Source: CAYVZU01 sp964455935
Lineage (GTDB): Bacteria; Fibrobacterota; CAYVZU01
Assembly (NCBI GenBank): GCA_964455935.1
Contig: CAYVZU010000037.1
Location: forward strand, 1 to 30,304
DNA: 30,304 bases
Direction: 5' to 3'
Shown here: in pieces, positions 1-6,856 of the stretch
Layout of the letters: every line of letters begins with the position of its first letter
Numbering within the stretch: position 1 is the stretch's first letter
The notes under the pieces: model-generated
The model's database searches: none
The model's input: only the letters and a program-made list of their open reading frames with translations
Told to the model about the DNA's origin: nothing
Program-made: the position numbers and the translations under genes

Positions 1-23
1 AATCTACCGCGCTGAGGCCGAGA

Positions 24-227
24 CTAAAAGACGCTGATGACCGAAGGCTTACGATAGCTGTTGCTTAAATCCACCAGGTCTCCCTGCGCGTTGATGTAGG
101 AACTTGAAAAGGAAAAGACGTCATCGAACAGAATCGGTTTTTGGTAGGCCGCGGCAAACGTCAATCCCCCGCGCGCGGTGAGCAGCGCATGAACAAGGCC
201 TGCCTGCGTTAGCCGCAATCGCCGCAA
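24..227 (-). pseudogene. Possible C-terminal remnant of an outer-membrane protein
   Basis: A short reading frame of 67 codons overlaps the 3' end of the neighbouring lipoprotein gene in another frame. Its last 45 residues alternate polar and hydrophobic or aromatic residues (AAYQKPILFDDVFSFSSSY) and end in VISVF, which resembles the last strands and terminal Phe signal of an outer-membrane beta-barrel. The first 20 residues look non-coding, and no start or signal peptide belongs to it. I read it as a C-terminal leftover whose 5' part has been lost. It could also be a chance frame. Confidence is low. Confidence 0.25.
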
Positions 228-796
228 ATGATCGTCCTGTTCGCCGCCGAAAAGTGTAGAGGTCGAACCTTTTTGGGTTCTGTGGTCTGTTTTGTAGGCG
301 GGTTCGCCTGTGGCAAGGGAATTCCGTACGAGCGCGGCCGTGACGGGCTTGCATCTTCACTGGCCGCCGGCTGCGAGCCGCCAATGGAAGGACTGGGGTT
401 GTACCGATCGTAAAAACGCCAATCTCGATGAGTCCCGAAATCCCAATCGCGGACGCAGCTTCCGCACGAGGTTTCATAGCGATAGTAGCGGGGACAGCGG
501 CCATAGTCGTACGAGATGCCATCCCGCCTGTGCCACCAGGGCACGCTCTCGTAGATGGTCCAATCAAGGGGGTAATAGCTCTTGATGCATTTGAGTACCC
601 GATGGCCAAAAAAGTCCTCGGTCCAGAAGCATCGATCGTGTTCTACCACCCTCACCGTATCTCGGATTTCGCTCCTGCCGATTGAATCACCCACCGACGG
701 ATTTGGCTCGGGATCATTTGGAAGCAATTGGGTGTAGCAGCCGCCAAGAAAGAACGCGGAGAGGAAGAGGGTGGAAAAGTAACCGGTGTTGATCAT
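209..796 (-). CDS. Cys- and aromatic-rich lipoprotein, function unknown
   Basis: A predicted lipoprotein of 195 residues. The start at 796 is chosen because it is followed at once by a lipoprotein signal peptide (MINTGYFSTLFLSAFFLGGC) with lipobox LGGC, so Cys20 would be lipidated; a GGA-type ribosome site lies just upstream, and the longer frame adds only non-signal sequence. The mature part has an acidic/Pro stretch, then a dense block of Tyr, Trp, Asp, Arg and Cys between about residues 45 and 125, including paired WW and YY and a CGSC motif. The tail is Pro-, Ser- and Gln-rich and ends CGDCG. I do not recognise the family. The Cys and aromatic residues could form a small disulfide-stabilised domain. 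It appears to be a single-gene unit reading toward the left edge. Confidence 0.6.
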   Translation of the reverse strand: MINTGYFSTLFLSAFFLGGCYTQLLPNDPEPNPSVGDSIGRSEIRDTVRVVEHDRCFWTEDFFGHRVLKCIKSYYPLDWTIYESVPWWHRRDGISYDYGRCPRYYRYETSCGSCVRDWDFGTHRDWRFYDRYNPSPSIGGSQPAASEDASPSRPRSYGIPLPQANPPTKQTTEPKKVRPLHFSAANRTIICGDCG

Positions 797-1029
797 CTCA
801 ATTTCCAAACTGAGCGGTTTCCTGCAACGTTGGCCTGGGACCCCGCGCGGAGGCCTATCGTGTTGGACCAACTCTCGCTCTGTTATGTTAAACATACATT
901 CGGGACAAGGCTTTTTTGTCGCTTGAATCAGGAGCCCTGGAAAGCTGCTCTATACCTTCGCCTGTTAAATGCCCCCGCCCCAAGGGTCTGGAGAAGCGAT
1001 TCTTCTCCCGACTGATAGCGGGCGGTCGT

Positions 1030-1266
1030 CTGTCCGGGACCGGGCCGGGTGATACCTTCACCGCAGCCTGGTGGTACGCACGATTCCCCCGCCACTATGC
1101 CGGCGACGGCCGCGCGGCAACAAAGCAACTGGGTGAGCTCTATCTCGATTACAGCGCGGCAGCACTCGTGAAAACCCTGCGCGCCATAAAAACCGACAAG
1201 GTTGTTCCGGCTCTGCAAGAGCGGTTTTTCGAAGAAGCGAAAGACCCTCTTGAGGGTGCTCGATAG
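1030..1266 (+). pseudogene. C-terminal fragment of a creatininase-family amidohydrolase
   Basis: The frame ending at 1266 carries a stretch typical of the C-terminus of creatininase/creatinine amidohydrolase proteins: AAWWYARFPRHYAGDG, then an amphipathic helix and KTDKVVPALQERFFEEA. Full proteins of this family are about 230-260 residues, and the metal-binding N-terminal half is absent. Codons upstream of about 1030 look non-coding, although the frame stays open to 916. There is no plausible start with a ribosome site. A GC hairpin follows the stop directly, which suggests the native 3' end was kept. I call it a truncated remnant. Confidence 0.5.
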
Positions 1267-1284
1267 CCCCGCCTCAGCGCGGGG
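1267..1284 (+). terminator. Probable intrinsic terminator after the creatininase remnant
   Basis: CCCCGC and GCGGGG form a 6-bp GC stem around the loop CTCAGC, followed by TTTGAG. It begins just after the TAG of the creatininase fragment. The T-run is short, so it may be a weak terminator. Confidence 0.45.
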
Positions 1285-1411
1285 TTTGAGTGGTACAACC
1301 CGGCCGCAGACGACTCTTATCGATTGAATGGAGAACCTGCGAGCCCAGCCAATTTCCGTTTCACCCGGCAGGGATCCAACGCAGCGGGTCAATCCCGATA
1401 TTTGATTCGGG

Positions 1412-1816
1412 TCAGGTGTCTTTGGGATGGGAATCCGTGTCGTCTTTCTTCTTCAGCAATGCGTCCAAGCCCTGAAACGGCTGAAATGTCGAACTCGGCA
1501 ACCGATCTTCGGCTTTTTCGCCGCCCTGCCCAGCGGCTTCATGGTCCACGTGCTCGTATTCATGACAATAGATGCAAAGCAGTTCCCAGTTACTGCCATC
1601 GGGCGGGTTGTTGTTGTGATTGTGATCTTTGTGGTGGACGGTGAGCTCACGCAGCCGTTTGTCTTCGAATTCCCGGCCGCAATGCCCGCATACATGGGGA
1701 AGCAGCTTGAGCGCCAGGCCGCGATAGCTGCTTTGCCGCGCTTCCTGATCGCGCCGGATTTGCGCGAGCAAGCGAGCCTGTCCTTCCGGATCCGGCTTTT
1801 TTCTTATAGGTCTCAT
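1412..1816 (-). CDS. yajD: HNH nuclease, YajD-like
   Basis: A protein of 134 residues with the HNH fold of the YajD family. It has a basic N-terminus (MRPIRKKPDPEGQ), a zinc-knuckle-type CGHCGREF, the HNH core LTVHHKDHNHNNNPPDGSNW, and a second Cys pair in LLCIYCHEYEH. This order matches Escherichia coli YajD, including the Pro/Phe-rich C-terminal segment (FQPFQGLDALLKKK). The ATG at 1816 is chosen because a GGGAGAG ribosome site lies just upstream and similarity begins there; the frame stays open another 120 codons upstream but that part has no coding character. YajD is a predicted metal-dependent endonuclease of unknown cellular role. It stands alone between gene remnants. Confidence 0.85.
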   Translation of the reverse strand: MRPIRKKPDPEGQARLLAQIRRDQEARQSSYRGLALKLLPHVCGHCGREFEDKRLRELTVHHKDHNHNNNPPDGSNWELLCIYCHEYEHVDHEAAGQGGEKAEDRLPSSTFQPFQGLDALLKKKDDTDSHPKDT

Positions 1817-2149
1817 GGGCAACTCTCCCGGATGCACTTGACTCGATAGGTTCACTCCCAGGACTCCAGATAAATTGCGAATCGGGAGTTTGGAACCAGC
1901 ACATAAAATAGCAATTCGGAATCGCCATTGGGACCGGCCCCAGAGACCGGGAAGGATTGTAGTCTGGCGGTGAGACAGCTTGCTTTGCGTTTGGCACCAC
2001 AAATTGGGGGAGGATACCGATGAAAATCCCATGCAAAAGAAAGAACTGGGTCCTAGATAACGGCGCCTGCGAGAAGGGAAAAAGGACCGGATTGTCCATT
2101 TAACGGGCACTTGCGTAGGAGGGGTCCGCAAAATGGCCAGCAGCATCCG
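1817..2149. other. Gap of about 330 bp without a supported gene
   Basis: Between the YajD-like gene and the kinase remnant I see no convincing coding sequence. On the plus strand a GGGGGAGG is followed by ATG at 2021, but that frame stops after 27 codons and has no recognisable features. The long minus-strand frame running through here is just the open upstream extension of the YajD frame. Confidence 0.5.
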
Positions 2150-2274
2150 GATCCAGTTCCGCCGTGGCGTTCCACAATCCGCCACACGGTGGACAGGCCA
2201 ATGCCGCTATCTTCAAATTCGCCGGTTGTGTGCAGCCGGTGAAATGGCGTGAAAAGTTTTTCCGCACGCGTCAT
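2150..2274 (-). pseudogene. C-terminal fragment of a sensor histidine kinase ATPase domain
   Basis: The minus-strand frame carries AEKLFTPFHRLHTTGEFEDSG followed by GIGLSTVWRIVERHGG. This is the F-box and G2-box region of a HATPase_c domain, most like phytochrome-type kinases (consensus F.PFqRLH....F.GtGIGLatV.rIv.rHGG). The N-box, the DxGxG motif and the dimerisation domain are missing, and after HGG the sequence loses similarity at once. It is a remnant of about 40 codons next to the divergently read desaturase gene. Confidence 0.6.
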
Positions 2275-2312
2275 ATTGATATATTTGTGAAGCCCGGAAT
2301 AGGAGAATCGCC

Positions 2313-3215
2313 ATGCCCGAGCCGATTTCCGCCGAACGGATTCAGTCTCAATCTTGGAAATTCTACTTTGTCCTGTTTGCCTGGCCCGCCTATCTCTTCT
2401 TGCTGCCGCTCGCATTTTCCAGACTGGGAGTCTGGGCGCTGATTGCGGTGGTGTTCCCCGGTCTCTACCTCTTTGCCTGGCTGGGATTTCTCATGCACGA
2501 GACGTGGCACAAGTACGTTCCGCAACTGCCCAACGGCATTCTCTACAATCTTTTCTCGTGGATGTTGCTGACGGATCCGCAGCTTTATCGTCTTGTCCAT
2601 GGTTTTCACCATTCTAAGGTAAATTCGTTTGACGATACCGAGTTTCACCCTCTGGGAGAGATCAGGAGCCGCGGCCGCAGGATCGGCAACAATGTTGCCG
2701 AAATATTCCTGGGCATTCTCTTCCTGGTTGCACTTACAAGTCACGCTGTTCCCCGGCATCCTCGCTACAAAGAACGGTACCGATATTGGAGATTGGCCTT
2801 ATCGGTCCTTATCTGGGCCGGTTTTCTTGGCGGGCTGGGATATGCTTCACACATGATCTTCGCCGCAGGTTGGAAAGCGGTGGCGGCATCCTACTTCGTG
2901 AGCTATTTCCTGGGTTCTCTGCTGCTGCACCACTCGCAATTGGCGGAACATGGAAATTTAATTGTGGACGGTGACTGGAATCAGCGCAACATCCGTACAC
3001 GGAATCTTTCCCCCAAGGGCTTTGCCGCCAGGACGTTCCTGTTCTTCACGCACGGGGATTCCCGCGAGCATGTGCTCCACCACACTCTCACGCCTGTTTA
3101 TTCGCGTCCCTTCCCGGGCCAGGTGCCCATGCCGGAACACGCAAACGTAATCACCCTGGGCGAATACGCCCGAATCTTGGGTGACATGCTCTTGGGTCGG
3201 CCTTCCCCGCGGTGA
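2313..3215 (+). CDS. Membrane fatty-acid desaturase family protein
   Basis: A 300-residue integral membrane di-iron desaturase/hydroxylase-type protein. The three His clusters are visible: HETWH at residues 62-66, HGFHH at 96-100 and HVLHH at 253-257. A further HH at 206-207 lies in LLLHHSQLAEH. Hydrophobic segments flank the first cluster (about 17-60) and occur at about 131-145, 162-182 and 188-205, as in the FA_desaturase family. The family inserts double bonds or hydroxyls into acyl chains or carotenoid-like substrates with O2 and an electron donor. The ATG at 2313 follows a good ribosome site (AGGAG). The adjacent FAD-oxidoreductase remnant hints that this was once part of a carotenoid or lipid-modifying cluster. 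The substrate cannot be told from sequence. Confidence 0.8.
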   Translation: MPEPISAERIQSQSWKFYFVLFAWPAYLFLLPLAFSRLGVWALIAVVFPGLYLFAWLGFLMHETWHKYVPQLPNGILYNLFSWMLLTDPQLYRLVHGFHHSKVNSFDDTEFHPLGEIRSRGRRIGNNVAEIFLGILFLVALTSHAVPRHPRYKERYRYWRLALSVLIWAGFLGGLGYASHMIFAAGWKAVAASYFVSYFLGSLLLHHSQLAEHGNLIVDGDWNQRNIRTRNLSPKGFAARTFLFFTHGDSREHVLHHTLTPVYSRPFPGQVPMPEHANVITLGEYARILGDMLLGRPSPR

Positions 3216-3232
3216 AGTATCGCTGGTTTCTC

Positions 3233-3425
3233 CTACGGCGTTGTGAATTGCTGGCATTCACGTTTGCGCATCATCTGCATAATTTTCCAGCCGGATAGGG
3301 CCGCCATGACGTACCCGTAAACGGCGCTGTCCATTGGCCGACCATATGCAGCCCACCAGGCCGGGGAACGTTCAGCCGGTCCCTTGATAGGGTTTCCCAA
3401 TTGTCATAGCGGGTCGCATACCACG
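3233..3425 (-). pseudogene. Frameshifted C-terminal fragment of an FAD-dependent (phytoene desaturase-like) oxidoreductase
   Basis: Two minus-strand frames read in succession give the typical C-terminal end of carotenoid/phytoene desaturase-type flavoproteins. One frame reads RYDNWET then GLHMVGQWTAPFTG, which is the FAD-contacting 'GQW' segment. The next frame reads VMAALSGWKIMQMM and stops at 3233, matching the 'a..SG..aaq.i' helix that normally follows. A frameshift near 3300 separates them. The upstream part is lost, and its start overlaps the end of hoxW. No single open frame exists, so it is a remnant. Family assignment rests on short motifs. Confidence 0.45.
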
Positions 3426-3913
3426 CTTCGACCGCCGATTTGTTTTTGGGGACGGATCGAAGCAGATAGGATAGTAGGAATAGACCGTTGCAGAAATATC
3501 AAGGCGCCATTCAGGTTCTCTTTCGCTTGCGCGGTCATCTCCGCTCCCGGATCAAAGCTATACCCTCGGATACCCAGCACGTGGACAGTAGGCTTGGCGC
3601 GAAACAATTCCTGCGCGAAATACAGCAGCGCTTCGGCGGGCATGCTGTGCGAAGAAAAGGGCAGGTCTTTTATTGGCAACAGCGGACGGAACGAGAAGGG
3701 CTCCTCCCCTGCTTTGTCGGCATCGGCAAGGATAACCCGGTCATAACGAGAAAAGGCGGCCGCGTGCTCAAGCTGAAGCTGGAAGGCAGTTTCTACGTCC
3801 AGCCCCGAGAGTCCCAGCCGCTCAACCGCTTCGGCCATGGCAGGCCCAAGACCGTCGTCTCCCCGGCCGGGATTGCCGTAGCCGATTAGCAAAGTTCGGA
3901 TCGACGTATCCAA
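3404..3913 (-). CDS. hoxW: Hydrogenase maturation protease, HoxW-like
   Basis: A 169-residue endopeptidase of the HybD/HycI/HoxW family, which removes the C-terminal extension of the [NiFe] large subunit once nickel is inserted. The signature GYGNPGRGDDGLGPAMAEAV (residues 11-30) holds the conserved Asp near the nickel-sensing site, and DRVILADAD and HVLGIRGYSFDPG follow the family pattern. HoxH upstream still carries a cleavable tail after its last His, so the substrate is encoded next door. The start is a TTG at 3913; no ATG lies near the conserved N-terminus. It is the last gene of the hox operon, 57 bp after hoxH. Confidence 0.88.
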   Translation of the reverse strand: MDTSIRTLLIGYGNPGRGDDGLGPAMAEAVERLGLSGLDVETAFQLQLEHAAAFSRYDRVILADADKAGEEPFSFRPLLPIKDLPFSSHSMPAEALLYFAQELFRAKPTVHVLGIRGYSFDPGAEMTAQAKENLNGALIFLQRSIPTILSASIRPQKQIGGRSVVCDPL

Positions 3914-3927
3914 CCCCCCTCACCCTA

Positions 3928-3951
3928 CCCTCTCCCTCCGAAGGGCGAGGG
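3928..3951. repeat. C/T-rich hairpin element between hoxH and hoxW
   Basis: CCCTCTCCCT and AGGGCGAGGG form a 10-bp stem with one mismatch around CCGA, preceded by CCCCCCTCACCCTA. This resembles the dispersed 'ccctcaccct...aggg.gaggg' extragenic palindromes of many genomes. In the mRNA it lies at the hoxW ribosome site and may tune translation or mRNA stability. Confidence 0.55.
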
Positions 3952-3970
3952 AAAAGACCGGCGGAATTGA

Positions 3971-5458
3971 TCAAGGGCGGGACTGCTGCTCAATAAGGCG
4001 GTGTTCGCAGTCGTATAGCTCGACATTGAGTGCCATTTGGCCCAGAGCGTGGGTCGCGCAGGAAAGACACGGATCATAGGCCCGAATGGCGGCCTCGACG
4101 GCATTCAGCATTCCCTCGGTGATCTCCGGCTTGCCGGCAATGCGATCTTCGACAACGCGCCGGACAGCCATGTTCATGGCGTCGTTGTTCTGCGTGGTCG
4201 AAACGATCAGGTTGCACATTGTCACCTGGTCGTTTCGGTTCACACGATAATGGTGGAACAGCGTGCCGCGCGGGGCCTCAAGAACACCCATGGCCTCTTC
4301 GCGCCGCTCCTTCCTGTCGCCCATTAATTCCTGGCGCTGCAGATCCGGGTCGTTGAGCAATTCCTGGATCTTCTCGGCCGCATGCACACTCTCAATCATC
4401 CGCGCCCAATGAAACCACATGGTCTTATTGTTGGGTTTGCCTTCGGTGTACGACAGAAAGTCCTTTCGAGCCGCATCGGCCAAAGGGGTGTCGATGAACG
4501 TGCAGGCATTGATTCGAGGGAGCGGCCCAACCCGATACCATCCCCGCTCCGGGCCCATCGATTTGAAGAAGGGAAACTTCATGTAAGACCAGGAACGAAC
4601 TTCTTCGGCAACCGCGGACAGGTAATCGGACACAGGCACCCCATCAAATATCTTTTCGCCGTTCGCCTTTATGGCACGGAGTTTCCCGTCATAAAGATCC
4701 ATGGCCCCGTCTTCGCGGACGATGCACATATGGTTTGAGTCATACGCCGCGAACGAATCGAGCCAGCTACGATGATTCAGGGTGTAGTCCTTAATCAGGG
4801 CAAGCGCGCCGGCGGACCATTTTAGAATCTCCGGCATGCTGGCCAAAAAGACATCGCGTTCCGGAATCGATAGGTTTTTATTGACCCCTCCCGGAACCGC
4901 TCCGGTGCCATGAATGCGTTTACCGGCCGTTGCTTTAATAATTTCCTGGCCGAATTTACGGATTAGAATACCCTGGCGAGCCAATTCGGGGTTCTTCTTG
5001 GCAATGCCGGCAATGTTGCGTTCCGCCGGATCTGAATCTAATCCAAAAAGTAAATCCGGCGCAGCAAGATAGAAAAAGTGAGTCGCATGCGACTGCAGGG
5101 TCTGACCATAATGCATGAGGCGCCGTATCTTTTCGGCGGTTGGGGTCAGCTTGTCCACCCCCACGATCCGGTCCATGGCTTTGGCTGCGGTGAGGTGATG
5201 ACTCACAGGGCATATTCCGCAAAGGCGCTGCACAATCACCGGAACTTCCCAGAACAGGCGCCCCTGTATGAACCGTTCGAACCCGCGGAACTCGACGATA
5301 TGAAGCCGTGTTTGCTTTACCTTCCCCTTTTCATCAAGAAGGATCGTCACTTTCCCGTGACCTTCAACGCGCGTTACGGGGTCGATGACGATTCGGCGGA
5401 CGGTCGCGTTCTCGGTTTGGTAGCTTTGCACCGAGGGTGCTGATTCTGGGGATGGCAT
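3971..5458 (-). CDS. hoxH: NAD-linked [NiFe] hydrogenase large subunit HoxH
   Basis: The 495-residue catalytic subunit of a soluble bidirectional (group 3d) [NiFe] hydrogenase. The nickel ligands are visible: RLCGIC in the N-terminal L1 motif (Cys80 and Cys83, followed by PVSHH) and DPCLSCATH at the C-terminus (Cys464, Cys467, His470). VTRVEGHG near residue 30 is also typical. After ATH there is a 25-residue extension beginning ALGQMAL, the peptide removed by HoxW. The ATG at 5458 is preferred over the in-frame TTG at 5488, because the latter lies in the spacer repeat and adds ten non-conserved residues. HoxH pairs with HoxY; the HoxFU module passes electrons to NAD+. A 64-bp spacer with heptamer repeats separates it from hoxY. 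Confidence 0.95.
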   Translation of the reverse strand: MPSPESAPSVQSYQTENATVRRIVIDPVTRVEGHGKVTILLDEKGKVKQTRLHIVEFRGFERFIQGRLFWEVPVIVQRLCGICPVSHHLTAAKAMDRIVGVDKLTPTAEKIRRLMHYGQTLQSHATHFFYLAAPDLLFGLDSDPAERNIAGIAKKNPELARQGILIRKFGQEIIKATAGKRIHGTGAVPGGVNKNLSIPERDVFLASMPEILKWSAGALALIKDYTLNHRSWLDSFAAYDSNHMCIVREDGAMDLYDGKLRAIKANGEKIFDGVPVSDYLSAVAEEVRSWSYMKFPFFKSMGPERGWYRVGPLPRINACTFIDTPLADAARKDFLSYTEGKPNNKTMWFHWARMIESVHAAEKIQELLNDPDLQRQELMGDRKERREEAMGVLEAPRGTLFHHYRVNRNDQVTMCNLIVSTTQNNDAMNMAVRRVVEDRIAGKPEITEGMLNAVEAAIRAYDPCLSCATHALGQMALNVELYDCEHRLIEQQSRP

Positions 5459-5482
5459 ATCCGTTCCGCGTCTCCCGTTTTT

Positions 5483-5510
5483 CGTCAAACGTCAAACGTT
5501 CAACGTCAAA
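5483..5510. repeat. Four tandem heptamers in the hoxY-hoxH spacer
   Basis: CGTCAAA CGTCAAA CGTTCAA CGTCAAA: four head-to-tail heptamers with one substituted copy. The 16-mer CGTCAAACGTTCAACG at 5490-5505 matches 13 of 16 bases of CGTCAGACGTTCGACA in the hoxF-hoxU spacer at 6822-6837. Confidence 0.7.
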
Positions 5511-5522
5511 CACCTGGCATTT

Positions 5523-6068
5523 TCAATCATATTTCAGCAGTTTGTATTCCAATTTCACAGGCTCATTCCTGAGAATCGCCGTTACAGTCTCCCAAAGCGC
5601 GTCCGCGCGCGGCGAGCAGCCAGGTATGAAATAGTCGATCTTCACGACCTCATGGCAGGGATACACCTTGTCGAGCAACAACGGCAGCTCCGGATCATTC
5701 GGCAGCACGGCATCGGGGTTGTACACTGTGGGCCCATTGCGGTAGGCCTCGTCGAAGCATTCCTTCAGCGGAACCGTATTGCGCATCGAAGGAACATCGC
5801 CCATGATCGCGCATTCACCCATTGAAATGAGGATATCGCAATGATCCCTGAGTTGCTGAAGGACATGCACATTATCCTCGTTGGTGCACCCGCCTTCGAT
5901 AATCCCGATGCGGCAGCGTTCGTTGAATTCCTTTAGGTCCGTCAGAGGCGATTTGTTAAGGTCAACAACTTCGGCCAGCTCCACCAATCGCTCGTCCAGA
6001 TCCAGCACGGTCATGTGACACCCGAAGCACCCGCCAATAAAGATCGTGGCCAGTTTAGGTTTCGCCAT
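5523..6068 (-). CDS. hoxY: NAD-linked [NiFe] hydrogenase small subunit HoxY
   Basis: The 181-residue electron-transfer subunit that holds the proximal [4Fe-4S] cluster next to the NiFe site. Cluster ligands in the expected pattern are the CFGC motif (Cys14 and Cys17), Cys86 in SMGECAIMG and Cys151 in FIPGCSPRAD; an extra Cys61 lies in EGGCTNEDN. There is no Tat signal and it is short, as expected for cytoplasmic group 3d enzymes. The start at 6068 is chosen for its GAGG ribosome site and because similarity begins at AKPKLATIFIGG; the frame is open further upstream. It overlaps the end of hoxU by 14 bp, indicating translational coupling. Confidence 0.94.
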   Translation of the reverse strand: MAKPKLATIFIGGCFGCHMTVLDLDERLVELAEVVDLNKSPLTDLKEFNERCRIGIIEGGCTNEDNVHVLQQLRDHCDILISMGECAIMGDVPSMRNTVPLKECFDEAYRNGPTVYNPDAVLPNDPELPLLLDKVYPCHEVVKIDYFIPGCSPRADALWETVTAILRNEPVKLEYKLLKYD

Positions 6069-6807
6069 GGTGTGCCTCATCTCCCTGCGCCCGTTCCAGA
6101 ATCGGCTTGCTCCGCATCTCCACATCGGTCCCGATTGGCGCGTTGTCGTAAATCCGTTTGCCCATGGGAATTGCGTAGCCAATATGCTTGCGCATCAAGG
6201 TTCCCACCGGGCAAACATCCATGGCTTTGTCAGAGGCTGCAAGACAGGTGCCGGCTGCTCCATCGCGGTCGCTTACGGCAAGCCGTTTGAACCGGCTTCG
6301 GCCCTCGAAGCCAAACACCCCCTTCTTGTCGATATCACGGGAGGCGAAGACGCAACGGGCACACAGAATGCATCGGTCGTGATCGATGAAGACATCGGGA
6401 TGCGAAGCATCCAATTTGCGGGAGGGGTACAGGTAAGGATACTGGGAAACATCAATTCCAAGGCGATAGGCCATGGCCTGCAATTCGCAATTGCCGCTCT
6501 TTTCGCAGAACATGCAATAGTGGTTTCCCTCCACAAACAGCATGTCGACAATGTTTCGGCGCACGCGTCGCAGTTGTTCGGTTTCGTTTTCCACCGCAAT
6601 TCCGTGTGCAGCGGGCTGCGTGCATGCAGCCTGCGGCCGGCCATCGACCAAAACTGTGCAAACCCGGCAACTGCCATGCGCCCGCAGTTCGGGGTGGCTG
6701 CAGAGCCGGGGAATGTAGATTCCCGCCTCGTCCGCCGCCTGCATAATGGTCATGCCCGGCTTGGCGGTGACGGTCTTGGAATCGATGGTGAAGGTGAATT
6801 CCTGCAT
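6055..6807 (-). CDS. hoxU: NAD-reducing hydrogenase diaphorase subunit HoxU
   Basis: A 250-residue iron-sulfur subunit homologous to the N-terminal part of complex I NuoG. It begins with a ferredoxin-like [2Fe-2S] domain (Cys36, Cys47, Cys50, Cys62). A His-Cys3 [4Fe-4S] motif follows (His96, Cys98, Cys101, Cys107 in HYCMFCEKSGNC), then a further [4Fe-4S] site (Cys146, Cys149, Cys152 in CILCARC, and Cys199 in CPVG). These carry electrons between HoxY and the flavin of HoxF. The ATG at 6807 has AGGA just upstream; the 40 upstream codons of the open frame overlap hoxF and are not conserved. The gene sits 49 bp after hoxF and overlaps hoxY. Confidence 0.94.
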   Translation of the reverse strand: MQEFTFTIDSKTVTAKPGMTIMQAADEAGIYIPRLCSHPELRAHGSCRVCTVLVDGRPQAACTQPAAHGIAVENETEQLRRVRRNIVDMLFVEGNHYCMFCEKSGNCELQAMAYRLGIDVSQYPYLYPSRKLDASHPDVFIDHDRCILCARCVFASRDIDKKGVFGFEGRSRFKRLAVSDRDGAAGTCLAASDKAMDVCPVGTLMRKHIGYAIPMGKRIYDNAPIGTDVEMRSKPILERAQGDEAHHGET

Positions 6808-6821
6808 AATCCTGCGTTCTC

Positions 6822-6837
6822 CGTCAGACGTTCGACA
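6822..6837. repeat. Heptamer-like repeat in the hoxF-hoxU spacer
   Basis: CGTCAGACGTTCGACA resembles the tandem-heptamer element in the hoxY-hoxH spacer (13 of 16 identical to 5490-5505). Both lie a short distance upstream of the next hox start codon. Confidence 0.5.
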
Positions 6838-6856
6838 TCCAATGTTGTGCGTTTTG

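Noticed and set aside
1992..2010. TGGCACCACAAATTGG as a sigma-54 promoter before the small frame at 2021
   Set aside because: The GG-to-GC spacing is wrong and the following frame has only 27 codons with no recognisable feature.
5458..5488. Upstream TTG start for hoxH
   Set aside because: The extra ten residues are encoded by the spacer repeat region and are not part of the conserved N-terminus; the ATG at 5458 is better.
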